In this document: in pieces, positions 1 through 14,770 of the stretch | Layout of the letters: each line of letters opens with the position of its first letter | Position numbering within the stretch: the stretch's first letter is position 1 | Origin: Zeugodacus cucurbitae | Lineage: Eukaryota; Arthropoda; Insecta; Diptera; Tephritidae | DNA length: 64,000 nt | Direction: 5' to 3' | Assembly: GCF_028554725.1 (NCBI RefSeq) | Contig: NC_071670.1 | Location: forward strand, 37,628,001-37,692,000 | Notes under the pieces: model-generated | Told to the model about the DNA's origin: nothing | Databases searched by the model: none | What the model saw: the letters and a program-made list of their open reading frames with translations, nothing else | Program-made: the position numbers and the translations under genes

Positions 1-2835
1 AAACGCAACTGAGCGTAAATAAGCAGACATTGCAAGATTACCTTTTGTACACAGAGGATGGGCAGCCCATCAACACATCCACACATATGTACATACATAT
101 GTTTATACTATAGTTTATAGTTGTGTGTCGGCGCATATCTAATCACGAGCCAAAAGTCACTCACGTGTGCAACTGTCGGTTTGATATGTTGTTGCTGGAC
201 CGCTGTCTATTGCACATTTCCAGTTCCCTTACACGCCTGACTTGGCTTTGTTGTGTGAAACTGTTTAAGCAGATGCTTAACGAACTGTATGTCCACTATG
301 CAAGCATTTATACGTATACATACATACACACATATGTATATCTCCTTATTCCACATATTTTTATTTAAAAACGGGATAAAATTTACTGTATATGAAAGAG
401 AATGGTTTAATACAGTGCCAGTTGCTTTTTGCCTTTGTAGTCATTTACAGCTTTCATGCAGACTTTTATTTTCCCTTGACTAAATAAAATATTGTACATA
501 CTCATGCTTGTCTGCTTACTGTATAGACTGGCTTATTGACCGCCACTTCATCACCTGATAGTTTAGTTACACACTAATTGTGTGTTGGCGTTGAGTTTGC
601 TGGTTGAGTGACTACCATTGCGACGAGCGCTTGTTCATAAATACAAGCCAAGCTCCGGTTTGCTGTGAGTGAAGAGTTATATGTCTGCACATTTAATCTA
701 CACTCCACAAGAAAAAATTTACTCAGTTCACAAGATTTTCGGTTCTACGGACTGGTCGCAGTAAATATACTATATAGGTATACGTCAAAAAAGTAGGACC
801 GAAGTGAACTTTTGAATGATGTATTTGTATGTATGCATGTGCTAGAGAGCGCATGTAAGCTCCATTCAATATCGCCTGTCAATGTGCAATGAAGTGTATA
901 AAATTATTTCAGTCTATGTTTTTTTCGGTGCACACAAACCCTCATCTGCTCGCACACAATCAATCGACAGTAGACTTAAGGGTGGCGTCCAAAAATCCAC
1001 TGCCAAGCAATATCCGCTGGGATCCAAAAGTTTTGATTTTGACATACTTTTGGGCACAATTGCATCAAACTTTTCAATCCAGTCAATCCACGCTTATTAG
1101 ACGATTAAGGTACTCAAATGTTATCTGGCTTTATCGTTTATCAGTTTCTTCAAATTTTCATCAATTCAGATCAGCCATTTCAAAAAGAAAAATTATTGTA
1201 ATCACTACAAGTTTGAGTTCAAAATTAAATTCTCGAATACTCAACAAAGTTCATAATCAATAAGAGCACAAAAACGAAAAAAAATAATGACAAAATTGTA
1301 AAGCAGCAATAGCGCCCTAATTTCCATTTCTTCATTGACCCAAAAATTTGATTTACTATACTTTAAAATACTTTGTGAGACTGAAAAGTTTGCAAGAAGT
1401 CAAGTTCAAATTCACTTATTGGCAGCACATTCCAACAGTTGCACCCCTTACATACATATACATTCGACAACAATGAATTCATTCAATTGCCATTAATCAT
1501 AGCATTTGAAATGAACTTTGCCGCCATTGTCAACTCCCACTCCGCAGCAACAACAACACTTTATCAAGGCCACTTTACTCCTGTTGCTAGTCGGGCGAAA
1601 AGTTTTTGCTGCCAGGACTGCGGCTGATTGACATTACTACAGTCGTCGCAAGGGGTTTACCGCAATGGCGCATGCTGTGCGACTGAAAGGGTATTATGAG
1701 TGGGCGCAAGTGAGTCGAAGTTCCTGCGCATCCGTTGCTATCACCTTATGTCGTATAGGAATCCCGTAATGCCTCGCTGTAGCTATGCTCACAACTTCGA
1801 GCCTATCTTCGCCGATTCCCTTGGCTTTTCACTTATCTCCGCCAGTTTACTTTGTTGCTCTGCTACTTCACTTGCTGCTGCTGCCGCTGACTGCTATTCC
1901 ACCTCGTTGACACAGTTTTATTTTTATTTATTTACCCGCTTTTTATTTATTACTGCAATTACCACCTTAGACGTCGTCATCATTGTCAAAGCCATCGACG
2001 TCTACAGTCATTGTTGCCGGCAGCGCAGCGCGTGGTTGGTTGTTAGCGTCGCAATGAAACTTCCAGACAGGAAATTGCAGCATTATAACTCGAGCGAAAG
2101 TGAGCAGGTATTTCACTAGCTTTGCTGCTTTGCGGTGACAAAGTCGTAAATCGAATGCGGCGTTATAAAAAATCAAGTGTACGAAGTAGGTGATGAGCTT
2201 TGCAGTGGCAGAAATACAATCAAATATAATGTAAAAAGTTGCCAACTTAAATTTGTTGAAAACAAAAACACAAAGAGCAACAAAAATGTGTGTAATCAGT
2301 AAACTTGGTTATCATTTGTGGGCTTGAATAATATTTGTTTATTTATGTTGGCTGAAGTTGAAATGTTGAAATTGTTAAAAATAAAATCATAGCAGACTTG
2401 GTTTTAAAGTTTCTTAAAAATATAAAGTTATGGAATTTAGATGTCTGAAATGAGACATTATCTAGAATGATTTTCAAATCAGATAACATTTCTTTTATAA
2501 AAACGAGGCTGTAAAAATTTAAACTGCTATATAAAGACTTTTTACGACCACTTCAGTCCTCTTCGACGTAAAGTTTCATATCACACAAGCCACTTGTTGA
2601 TCAATCTCAATCGAATTCAAAATCTATCGACAATTACACCTATCATATTTTCAACTTTCGTTTTGAACTTCTTGTTGATTTTGAGCTTCAGTAGTGGTCT
2701 GAAGCAATAAAGAACCTACAATATGCGAAAACATGAAATAGAACACAAATATTCATTCGAAATTAACTAAAAACGACTTTTATTTACTCATTAATACTAT
2801 AAATGGACAGCTTGACTTGACTTGGTTTGCATATA

Positions 2836-3960
2836 CAGTGACAGATATTCGTTTAAACGCAGCTAACGGGAGTTTGTTTGCAGTACAAAAACCCAGATTC
2901 GTTGTTGTTGTTATTTTTAATGCATATTTTTTTATTAACATCATAAAAATGAGGTAAATATTCGTTTAAACGCACCTTGGCAAAGAGGTGAAAACATTTT
3001 TTTGACTAAAAAAACAACTTAAATAAGTCGTAAAATAAATAATTGGTATCTTTAGGTTAATTAAAGAGTAAAATTGTTTTATCATTATATATATGTTTAA
3101 GATTATATCACGATTCCGGAGGAAAAATACCCGGTGACTCAAAAAAGCTCAAATCAATATTTACCATAAGGAAGGTTATTTAAATCTGGAGATCGGGCAC
3201 AAAATTGAAAGATCAGATGCAGTCGTGAGCCATTAAAAAAAAAAAACATAATAAATTTTTGCGTCAAAAGTCCAACGAAGGGCAATGTAAACCTTAATAT
3301 TCGCCAGATAAATCAAACCACTAAAGAATTTTTGAACTGCAAAAAAAATAATAGATAATTTGGGATTTCCAGTGGCAACCAGGCATATTGCTCACATTTT
3401 ACATAACAGAAATTAGTTAAAATGGAAAAAACCGGTGTGCCAGCCTGATTGAAGCCTCATCACAAACAAGTGCAATTAGACTACACCCGGAAACTCATGC
3501 AGTGAACAACTGAGATGGATGATGTTGTTTTTTTCCATGAAAAAATATTAAATTTAGATGGTCCAGGATCTTAAAATTGTTGCTGACATGATTTGTCAAA
3601 AATAAACTTTGGTGGTGGCAGCCTTATGGTTTGGGAGGCATTTTAATCGAGAGATAAAGCAAAATTCAAAAATGGATTCAAAATATACACCGAAATGTTG
3701 GACCATGCTCTCATTTAATTTTTGGATGACAAAATGGATGAAGATACCATTTTTCAACAGGATAACGCAGCCATTCACGCTTCTAAGTAGTCTTTACAAT
3801 GGTTTGTAAATTGAATTGAATGCTTCAAATGAATATATTTTTATAAAAGGCGTCAAGCAGCTCTGAGTCAATTTGCTCCTAAGGTATTTTTTGACTGAGA
3901 AAGAAGAGTTACTAAGTCACTATTAGCGCAAGGTCGCACCGTACCAGATGCTAATTTATA
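2836..3960 (+). pseudogene. Tc1-like DNA transposon remnant
   Basis: A left end beginning CAGTGACAG follows a TA at about 2834. Conceptual translation in broken frames from about 3120 to 3900 gives Tc1-family transposase landmarks. These are a segment like NLDGPG around 3555, GGGSLMVW around 3612-3640 and FQQDNAAIHASK around 3755-3787, which carries the second catalytic Asp of the DDE/D triad. Several stops and frame changes interrupt it, so it is dead. The 17-mer ATATTCGTTTAAACGCA occurs twice, at 2845-2861 and 2958-2974, like the paired transposase-binding repeats inside IR/DR-type Tc1 ends. I did not find a matching right terminal repeat, so the right limit is approximate. Confidence 0.75.
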
Positions 3961-6900
3961 ATTACAGCTCGTATAGTTTGTTTGACTCATCACTATCTAT
4001 ATCGAAATCGAAACCAGTAAAGTCTATGAACAGAGGAATGCATTTCTATACATTAATTTCGAAAATGTAGAAGCACCTAACCAAAGACATTGATTTAAAA
4101 TCGTAAATGATTTAAAATGGTAGGAATCATTAAAGTAACACAACAGACGAAGGAGAAAAAACTGTACTCAAAAACAACAACGTGCTAAAAAAAACGCTGC
4201 TCATGGCGATAATTTGTGGCTTTGTAATTTTAACCGAAGCACTTTAAGTTGTTGTTGAATCGCCGCACCACACCCCGTGCTACATTTATGTATATCTCCT
4301 ACACTTGGCATGCTCGCGCAATTTGATAAATTTGTTTTTTGTGTTTCTCACTTTTTTTCACTTCCTTCTTCGATTCCTGCAATTACGGCAAACACGTTCG
4401 AGTGCCACGAAAAAAATTATGTGATGAAAAAAGTGAAAAATAACGAAATGAATGAAACACTCAAATAAAATATAAGGAAATTTAACTTTCCAGCTGAGCT
4501 AACAAAGCAAATGAGCATAAAAGCCAAAATGGCAGCAACACGTAAAGCGCGTTGAGACATGCATCAACAACAACAATGACAAAGTCACACTCACCAACTG
4601 GCGGCGCCACCCTTTGACCCGTTGGGTAATTGTTCATGTTCGCTCGCAGCGAAAATTGCGCCGACACAAGTGCTGCTCATCGAAGGAAACAAATAAAGGT
4701 ATGGCGGCGATTCGATGGATGCGTACAACCGAAAGAAATATAGCGCAGCGCAGCGGATGGCGAGGCAAAGGGAAGAAACGGATGAATGAAAACAAGAGGT
4801 GAATATTGTAAACAAAACGGAGCGGAAGTCTACACTGTCCACGCACCAGTCAAAGGTGCTTCGCTTCGATTCAAACGGCTGGCTGGCTGACTTCCTGGCG
4901 GCGTTGGCGGGTCAAACCAACAGCAGAAGCCTTTATATTTGTTCAATGCTTCGTTGACTTTCATTACTATCTATAACTCGGGCGAAATACGCATTTCCTC
5001 CACAGGTATGCCGTTGGTGCAATCAGCAGCAACATAAATCAAGCATTCGAATTCGACTACCGCACCACACTGACGAAGATATATGAGTTGAGTGGTTTCC
5101 TTATGTTAACATATGTCATGGCATGCCATTATTTTTCTGACTTTCGGCTACGACGCGTTTTTCATTCCATCAATTTTCCTTAGATCACACAGTGTTTTTC
5201 TGTTTTTTTTTTTTTTGTGATGCCCTGTGGCAAATACTCGGAATTTCGTTCGTTTCGCACAAATATTTTCGTAGGCATGTCAAGGGAGCGCCTACAGTGA
5301 CACACACACAGACACATTCACACTTTGGTGTTCTCACTTCGTGTATACAGCAGGCAGAGTTATTGAAATTAAGGTTAAATAAATGTCAGAAATTGCAAGC
5401 CACGAAACTCAGCAACTCTAGGCAGCTCCATGGCATTTATCATTGGTATTTCACAAAAGCTTTGTGGGTGACCCACCAGTCGCGGTGTGAGTAAAAGCTA
5501 TTGGCAATTTGCAAATTTTGTTTGCTTTTAGCGTGAAAAAATCATTGGCGGAAAGAATTTATTCAATCCACCTGAGTTGACTTCGATTGAAACGCAAAAT
5601 TTCTCGTATGATTGAGCATCTCAAAATGTATTGAAGACACGCCTTATGCACTAGGAGAGATGGAGTTTGAATTTGAAATCAATGATATACAAAAATTCAT
5701 TGGTATAAAAATTATTCTAGTGGGGTTATGTGTTGAGACGTGGAACGTTTCTCTTATCGCACATTAAATCCATTATTATTTCAAAGTAAAACAAAACACA
5801 AGAATAAATATATTTTTAGCTACCAACCAGCTAATCATTTTACTCGGGGTTGAGGTTCTAGAACTGAACCAAAATAAAGACTTTGGACAATTATGGAAAA
5901 TCCCACCATACTGAAGAATAATACTATCCGACTTGTGGAGAATATAATTTGAGTGTTTTTAAGCCCTCTTCATTTGTCAAAATTCAATAAATTACCAGTA
6001 ACCATGGTAATAACATCAGGGCTGTGTTCTTTTCGCCACATCTCAGATCGCTCTTTTTTCAAGCTGCTCTCATGTAAAAAAGGTAGATATAAAAGCAATA
6101 AGGAAGTTATCGAATTGAATACCTCATCAAAGTGGTATAACCGCTATCTTCAATGATGCCAAATTATATAATTTAGACCAAATTGATATTGTGAATTTAA
6201 TGTCTAAAATTAAAATAAACATTTTTTAGTTAGTTTGAATTAACAATTATAATCCCTACTGAAAATAAAAGTTCACTGTTCTAACCTTAGTGTTTATTAA
6301 AATGTTTGAACAACTGGTATAAATTGTTCACTACTCTCTAACTCTTGGTGAATTGAAGAGATCTATTGTAATGGATACTAAGGTCATTCTGAAACTATTT
6401 TCTAGTCAAATGCAACGGGTATTAACACGGACGAATTAGTTTGAATGCACGTATAGAGCTTTAGATTATAGTTATCAGCGAATCATATTGGTCATATCGT
6501 TCATGGATAAGCGAAAGCTATGTGCAAAGTGGCTGCCACAAAGTTGACTATTAACCAATTATCATTATAAAAGGTTCATGAAAACGATGATTTATTTACA
6601 TAGATTCGGCTTCGAACTGTTTTTGCTTCCGCAGCTACTCAGTTCTTCGAAACAGGGTTGTTTTTTATTCTCGAATCTCAAGAGAATATTCACTCGAAAT
6701 AGAGATGATAATATTATTGTTTTTAAAAATCTTTTCAAATCTGCTTTAGAACTCACAATTCTTATGAACCACTCAAAAGATGTATACATAAGACAACATC
6801 TTAAATGTTCCAAAACCATTTCGGACTTTAACCAACAGTTTGTAATTTGTCAGCACCAAAACTTATTAAGACACATACATATATGTATACGTAAGAAACC

Positions 6901-9900
6901 AAGACACTTGGGAAACAAAGCCACATGCAGATGAACGAGAGAAGCCCACTTCGCAAACATAAATTAACTTTAAACGACGCTGGAGCGGCACACGTGCCAC
7001 ACATATGCCAAGTTACGGAAGAAGTTATAAATCATGCAAGAACAAGAGTAAAGTATGTTATACATATATGAAGCAGTCAGCTATCGGCGAAAAGAATCTC
7101 AACTATGTGTGAGGATAATATACATACGTGGCATAAGAGCATAAGTGTATATATTTTACATGTAGATATATATGTATTTGGTACTTGCTTGGACACACAC
7201 ATGTTGGTATGTAAACTTCACAGGGGAACCAAAATTCTTGAATACTTTAAATTAAATAAATAAACAAGCTACAACAACAAAACCAGTAACACATTAGATT
7301 ATTGAAATCAAGCAGCACAATAAACTCAAGCGTCTCCGAAATAAAATTGAAAAAAATTTGAAAAAACTGAGAGAGTGGCAAAAAAATGTATTAATGTGTA
7401 CACACACCATACATTCAACCATTATTTACCAAGCATTTATAACTTTTTCGCCTCCTTAGAAATGTTGCCACGCTTTTTGTAAAGTAAATAAATATATATT
7501 TGTTGTGAAGTTTAAATTTTGAGTGAGTCAACGCTTAAGGCATTCCAATATTTGTAAGTGTCGAAAGCAGACGCACTCCACTTGATTCTCGACGAATTCT
7601 GGCACTCAGCTTTTAATGCTATTTTCACTTACACGTTTTCAGTTTCTCAATGCTTTTTCGAAACTCTAAAAATCATTTCAATAATTGAGGTTACACTTTC
7701 TGTTAGAAATTTTTCAATTTTTTGAGAAGAATAAATAAATGAAAATAAAATATATGAACTGTAGTTGTCACTGTCAAATGCGGTTCGGATAACTGTCAGT
7801 TACAAGTTATTTTTATCGACGAAACATACATATTTCTACAATGTACAAATTGTGCTTGCAAATTGCCTTTTTTATTGAAAGCGTTTTGGTATTTACGAAA
7901 AATTGAGTCCGTTCGGTGATATATTGATATTGACATGTTTAGCTGTTGTTAGTATTTTTCGACGTCAGTACGGCAATCAGCTGGTTTTTAACCATTTCTC
8001 CCCATAACAGCCCAGTTAGTGCATTTATTTGCACGCTCTTAATGTCAATAATGGACGGAACGTGCCGAATGCTTTTCTATCCCGAAGCCATTACAAGCTT
8101 AATTGTGTGTTTTATGTCCATTACATTGATACATATATACATTTGAGGACCGTACTTTATAGAACAACATACATTTTATTTAAAGTATTCTAGTTCTTTT
8201 TCTAAAAGATTGTCAGTTAGAATATTGCGAACATAGAAAAAGCATGATTAGTAAAGCTCCGCCATTAAAAATGTTTGTGCGCCAAAACACTCTAAAAGTT
8301 GAAGTGGAAAACCTTCAAAAATACACATTTAAATAGAAGGGGGTGGAGTGGAGTGATATTCTTAACAATATTAATACTAACATTTTTTGACATATACCAA
8401 GTAAAAATTTTCGATAACAAGTTGTATTATATTAAAAAATTGAGTGTTAGTTGATATGATCAGAGGATAAAAAGTTATTATTTCGAAAAATATATTACTA
8501 AGATTGAATGGTCGCTATGTATCTCTTATGAATAACTATAGAGATAGATTATTTACAAGGTGAAGAATAATCCCCTGTCGTTGACCTTTAAGAAACATAT
8601 AGAAAAATTAGCTCGGTATATTGACCATTTCAGAAAATATGAAATTAGACCATTTGTCACCATTGGATATCAAATTACACGTAGTCAAGAGGATCCCTTT
8701 TAAATATACTCCATCCATTTCGAATATATGTACTTCCACCAATCAAGAGCAGATTTATATATGTACTTCATTTGTTCAATAGTAAGTAAAAAGTAGACGA
8801 ACTGTAAAGGCAAGCTCATCATCTCTGTGATAATCATCTCTCAACAGTGAAGTCTTTATAAATTAAATGGAACCAAAGCATTCAAAAATTGTATTTCTGC
8901 CAATAATTTTAGATTTTCATACCCATCTCTTATACATATATACCTAAATATGTAGACAGAACAATAATCATATTAATGGCAATAAATATATTCATAGCAA
9001 TCACCATTCCATAGCAATCACCATTCACTGGCATTTATGTGAACAGAATTAATAACACAACGCAGACCATAATTGTGGTTTATTTTCTCAAACTGTCTGT
9101 TGTTTTAAATATTCAGAAAAAAATTCTTTCAAGAATTCAAGTTGCTTAAGAATTTAAGTGTCAAGAGTTCTTAAATTTTAACTGAAATTGGTATTGCGAT
9201 TGATTCAAGAGCTCATCAAAAGTAGTGTAGTAGGTGGTGAAGTATGGTTTCATGTAAAGTTAGTATGACAGAGTTAGATTTTGTATAAAATTGTACATTT
9301 CCTCTGACAAACTACGGAATATGAGCTTTCAGTCTAGACACGCGTCAATTGCCAACGACAATTTAATTTATACAAAATGAAATTTATTCAAATTTCTATT
9401 GAATAAAGACTAAGAGGAGAAAAAATGAAAAAGGGGAATTACATAAGTGAGTGTAAGCCGCAAAAATACATATCAAAATCGAAAGCTTACGTATAAAAAT
9501 CACTCAAATATATTTATATTTTTGTTTTCTTACTTATGCTGCCAGCAAAGTTGTGTTATCTCTCTCATTGTGCTCTTCGTTTTACCATAAATATACAATT
9601 TACTGTCATTTTCCGATATAGAATTACGAAAAGATGGTTATTATGGAGAATTTGCATTTTAAATCGATGCTGTTATTGATTTTTCATTTCGTCAAGTCTT
9701 CAAACCTCAAGGCTGTTAGCTATTTATTTTAACTAAGGTTGAGTAAATCAGATTGCAAATATTTAAATGATACTTTCGAAAAAAGCTAAGTGTACTAATT
9801 TACGAAATAGTATATTAAAGACAAATTAGTGTAATTTTTTTACAAAGAGATTTAAAATTTTCTAAATTCTCGATCATGGTATTTTTGACAATATTTCCAT

Positions 9901-12900
9901 TCCTCGAAATATATTCATATAGTACATACTACATATGTATAACTTTTGGAATTGGTATATGCATAAATACATATTTCGGTAAGCCTTAAATTACTAATAT
10001 ACAATTATAAAAAAATATTCACATCACTCATATATCACATTTTCATATATTTCAGAACAAATATTACAAATACCTCTAAATGGTGTATGGCGTATAAGTA
10101 ACTTCGTAGTGCGATAGAAAGTATATATGTATGCATCTTGTAACCCTTGAACTTAGTATGTGACTAACGATTTTTAAAGCTGTAAAATATTAGAATACGA
10201 TCATCATATAATATTTCGAAACATTTACATCATCATCATCATCACATTAAAGACACTTTTCTAGGGACCACTGGGCGTATGAGTAATATTGAAGTTGAGT
10301 ATTATTTCTTAGTGTTTGGTTAGGAATTAATATCATTTTTTTCAAGCTCCGTCTTGAACTTATAAAAATATGGAAATACTTTAATTATTCCTAAATATAT
10401 GTCCAGTATTTTTACTTATATTTAAAGTGTGTGAGAGAGAGAGAGAGAAATTATACCAAGAAGCCGGAACTTCATTACTTTAAATTCACACTTTAAACAC
10501 ACGACCTCTGCCAACGCATTCCATTAAGTAGTTTCAATTCAATTATTCAAATTTATTCAAAAGTAAATAAGCTGCGCGTAAGCTTTATTAGTACGGTGGT
10601 GGTTTTAATATCGAGAGCTGTTGCAATAAAAAATACTAAGCGTGGTAATAAACATAAATTGAAATAAAGTCAGTCATGGAATTTATGTTAACTGTAGCCT
10701 GGCAACAAAGTAGCCACAAAAATATCAACAAATCTCCCACAAAAAAAGTGTAGTTCACTGGTGGGAGGTCAGATTTTTGTCTGTCAGTCAATCAAAACGA
10801 GAAAGTCAACACAATCTGAGGGAGTAGACAAAAAAGTGGCTACAAATACACATTTAAAGAATATTTTTTATTTGCCATCCTGGCATGAAGCTCTAATACC
10901 AAATACAATGAAAAACACGAGGGGCGAGAAAAAGTATGCAAATGCTAACAAATATCGAAACAGCTGAACTTATTAAAAGTGCAAATCTCCGGCGCACGCT
11001 CATGCTGTGCGACAGTCCACAGGCATTACATTTTGTTGCGGAAATATTTTTGACCAACTACAAGCTCATGCAGGCGGCGCAGTGAGTGGTGTCCTTTATG
11101 TTTTCCTGCCGACTATCAGCGCCAGCATGACCTGCTACATGTCCTGCTCCTATGCAGCCAATTTAGTCGGTTCTACTCTTTATTTTCACTTGTATTTATT
11201 GAGCAGCAAAAGTGGGAAGAAAAAGCCTAATAAATTCGCAAAAAATGTACATGCTGTTAACATCCGGTTAACAGTATTTTAGAGGAAGAGTTAAGGTAAT
11301 AGAGACAAAAATATTCCAAAAAAAGTCTCTAACCCCTCAGACTATATACGAGTAAATATGATCTTCGTTATACAAGCCCACGTGTTAAATATATTTGTTG
11401 CGTGTTACCTTAATAAAATTAAATATCCAAGAAGCAAAATTTTCTACGAATGATTCCCGACTATTCTTATAACAAGTAACTTAAGGTTCTTAGAAAAAAG
11501 TGACTCTAAGTCCATAAGTCATTTTTCAAAGAATTTTTTTTTACGAGTATATTGTGAAAGCGAAATATCTACAAATAACGCACCACATGTGCTTTAATAT
11601 TTTCTTCGTAGAATTCAACTTAATTCTGTTGCCAAGAATCTATAAAGATAAATCAAGCATAAAACAAAAAAGTTCACAAACAATTTCCTGCCGAGCACAA
11701 CAAATATTTACCTAATAAATTCCATTAAAACTAACAATTGCTTTGCTTTATAGCTTAAAAGCACCAATGGAATGAGTAACTCGTATGGTGAAAGTGAGAA
11801 ACAGTGGAAGAATGAAAATAATATAACATTGCGGACATCAGATTTATTAGAAGAGACAGTTATATGCTTACTGTTTGCTTACTTGCAGACGAATGAGTTT
11901 TTGTTGTTGAGCAGTTATTTGCGGAACAATGGAATGGCATCAAAGGTCGACAGCTGCTTGTCGGTCACACACAATTCAATTCGCCAGAGCTAGAGTTTCA
12001 GCGTCCGCAGAAGTGGCTTTGCGGTTGACCGCTTAAACTTTCACACTTTCACCGCGCACAAAAACAAAACCAACCAACAAAATAATGCTCGCAATATTAA
12101 TAATAAGCCATAAGCAATAACAAAAGCGGCGGAAAAGTAAACAAAAAACAAATATTAAACGCAGGAATAAAGCAGAAACCACTACAAAACACATAAAAGA
12201 ATTAGCACAAAAGCAGATAAAACGATGAAATCGTTGCCATAATTTCATCAAAGTTTGCGTAAAGAAGGAAGTGGCAATCGGATTGAGAAAATAGCAGCAA
12301 GTGGAGTGGGTTGAGGATAATAAAAGTGGAAGTAAAAATGAAAGTAAATCGCCAGATGTGAATCGAATTGGCGGTGAAATAATCAATATTAGCAGCAGTC
12401 TCGGCAATCCTTAAGAAAAGTAGCGTGGATGATGTTTGTTGGGGGTATGTGGGCTGGAAGCAAGCTTATGGTGGGCGGTTACTGCTGTGAAAATTGTCCG
12501 TTAATGTGGCGCATATAAGTGCAGAACAATCAAAATTTGAAATTATTTGCCGAGATGAGCAAACAAACTAAGTGCCACAGCATCGCCCAACAAGTAGTAC
12601 GAATGAACGTTCAATAAAAGAGACATATGAAAGGGAATGGATGTGTTTTGCTTCGAGATAAATATTTAAAAAAAAAATAAAAAAAATATAAACATCTTCA
12701 AACGGTGGGAGTTTTCGAGTAACGCTTAACTTAATACAATAATATAATTTTGCTTAAACTGAGTCTAAAAATATATCTTCGTATATCAGAAAAGAAAATA
12801 TTTTCATATTTCATACTACGGAACCAAAGTCTGGCTCGCACACAACTTGATTTAAGCACTGAAAATTTGAAAAATCTCCGATCTTCACCCTGAGAGAATC

Positions 12901-13671
12901 AAATGTCAAATAGGGGAACTTCCATTTAAGAAAAAATCAATAAAATAGATTGTGTTATAAAATCTAACATATGAACGGAAGGAGGATTCCTTCTATGGAC
13001 TATTTTATAATATTTCATTATATCCAGGGTAGAACTTGGGTTCTCCATAATGGTAATACAAACTGCTAGCCAAAATTTATTCAACTCTTATTAATGGAGA
13101 ATACAACAAATTTACGATTAACCTTTATATATGAAATATCTCAGAGCTTAATAATATTTTCTTTACACTGTTTCATCAAGGTAAAAATATAATAGTAGTC
13201 AAATCTAAAATAAATATCCTCATATACTTTGGAGGTCATTCAATCCAAGTAAAGAAGAACGCCGATAAAGGTTATTCTAACAGAGTCTCCAGCAGGTTTT
13301 CGACTTATATTTGATTCCTCATTTGTCGCTGTTAAAAAAAGTAGTATATCCGTATAGAGGAACATATTGCCGCAGCTATTATAACAGACATTAAATGTAA
13401 CCAAACAAGTTTAAGTTTGGGTTCGCTTCGGTTAGCATGGGATTGGATCAATGAAATCTTTGTTGACAGTAGTGTGTGTGAGCCTGATACTGAGTATATG
13501 CTCAATTTAATTCAAAGTGGGGCATGCTCCTTTGAGCATTGGACGTTCTCCACCAATGGTGGGCATTCGAAAAATGATACACCCACAAAATATACAGCTG
13601 ATAAAAATCACGTTTGATTTGCTTTATTTTTCTGATTTTTTGATATTTTTTCGCAAACGCCTAAGTTGTTG

Positions 13672-14197
13672 TTAACCCCCTCATGCTCGAATTAAAATAG
13701 GCGAAGCTAACATTTTTTAAGACAGATATATATTAGTCTTAAATCAAATATGAAGTGACAAAAATTTCAAAGTTCTATGCATCCTGGTTCATTAGTTACA
13801 GGATGTTGCTTATAGGCACAAATTAAATTTTTATAAATAAACTAAACACTTTTCTCATGAAATTTTTTGTTTAAATAACTCTCTTATCTCTTCTTATTTT
13901 ATAGTTCACTTTGTTTTAAAATAAAACAATTCTTATTATAGTTTTGAACACTTTTTGTATAACCATTTTAATATAACTTTTTTTCGTGAAACGTATTTTG
14001 TCAATTTCTCTCTGCGGAGAACGCCTACTGAATGAATACGTACACAGCCCATAACAAAAAATGTAACTGTAAGCTTCCACAACACATAAGTCTCCATAAT
14101 TGAAAAAAACGCTGATAAAAAAAAAATCAACAAACGAGAATTAGAAGCCGGTAAGTAAAATGTTGCCTATAGGCAACATTGGGCATGAAAGGGTTAA
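13672..14197. mobile_element. TTAA-flanked non-autonomous element (piggyBac-like MITE)
   Basis: The element is bounded by TTAA at 13672-13675 and TTAA at 14194-14197. The inverted ends read CCCCCTCATGCTC on the left and CCCTTTCATGCCC on the right read as reverse complement. TTAA duplications with CCC-starting ends are the signature of piggyBac-type transposition. It is about 526 bp long with no transposase frame. Just inside the right end is a perfect 18-bp palindrome at 14161-14178 (TGTTGCCTATAGGCAACA), with a related GTTGCTTATAGGCA segment near 13805. The family assignment is an inference from the ends only. Confidence 0.65.
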
Positions 14198-14349
14198 TTG
14201 TGATTTAAATGGCAATTCACTTTAACAATAAAAAAATTAGTTGTATAAGGCTTACCTACTCCAAAGAAAAAAATCCTTTGATATTGAGCTTAGAGAGGAG
14301 GTCAAAACATAAAAAGAAATATCAATTCACTTAAATTGTTCTTCCTACA

Positions 14350-14770
14350 TGGTATTCGATACTATTAAATAGAAAATTAAGCTCGAAAAACATGATGCCA
14401 TACGCCAAAGTACAAATTTAGGGATCCTACGCATAGTGTATTTCAGCTTGCACGAAACCCACGAAAAATGTTTTTAACTTGTTTGTGGTTTGTGGACAGC
14501 GATTTGAACTGACCTCAGTGCTTTAATACCTTGACTGTGTAATTTGGAAGTTACTTCGTATTTCGGGGTCGATGGCCATACATACTAGAACCTGCTCCAC
14601 CAAACGAGACCTGTTTGGACTCATCTGACCAAAGGCTATTAGGCCATTTTGATATTCACCAGTTTAAATGAGTTTTAGTTGCACTGCTATTTCAATGAAA
14701 ACAGCTAAATATCTATCCATGCCTCAAGAGAAGAGGTTTTCCACCTCTTAATTCCAACATTGACTAAATG
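14350..14770 (-). pseudogene. Tc1-like transposase fragment
   Basis: Read on the minus strand, the stretch gives LWSDESK followed by QVSFGGAGSSMYGHRPRN and, further on, YTVKVLKHGG-like text. This matches the first catalytic Asp region of Tc1-family transposases (the usual wording is WSDESKF, then a VRRP-like segment, then a VKHGGGSIMVWG-like segment). It is full of stops and frame changes and lacks recognisable ends. It is a different family from the remnants at 2.8 kb and 60 kb, judging by the wording. Confidence 0.65.

Noticed and set aside
1700..2119. 139-codon open frame
   Set aside because: It begins at a non-ATG codon, has an odd composition and no family resemblance; likely chance openness in a GC-richer patch.
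8993..9026. Tandem pair CATAGCAATCACCATTC
   Set aside because: A short local duplication without other context.
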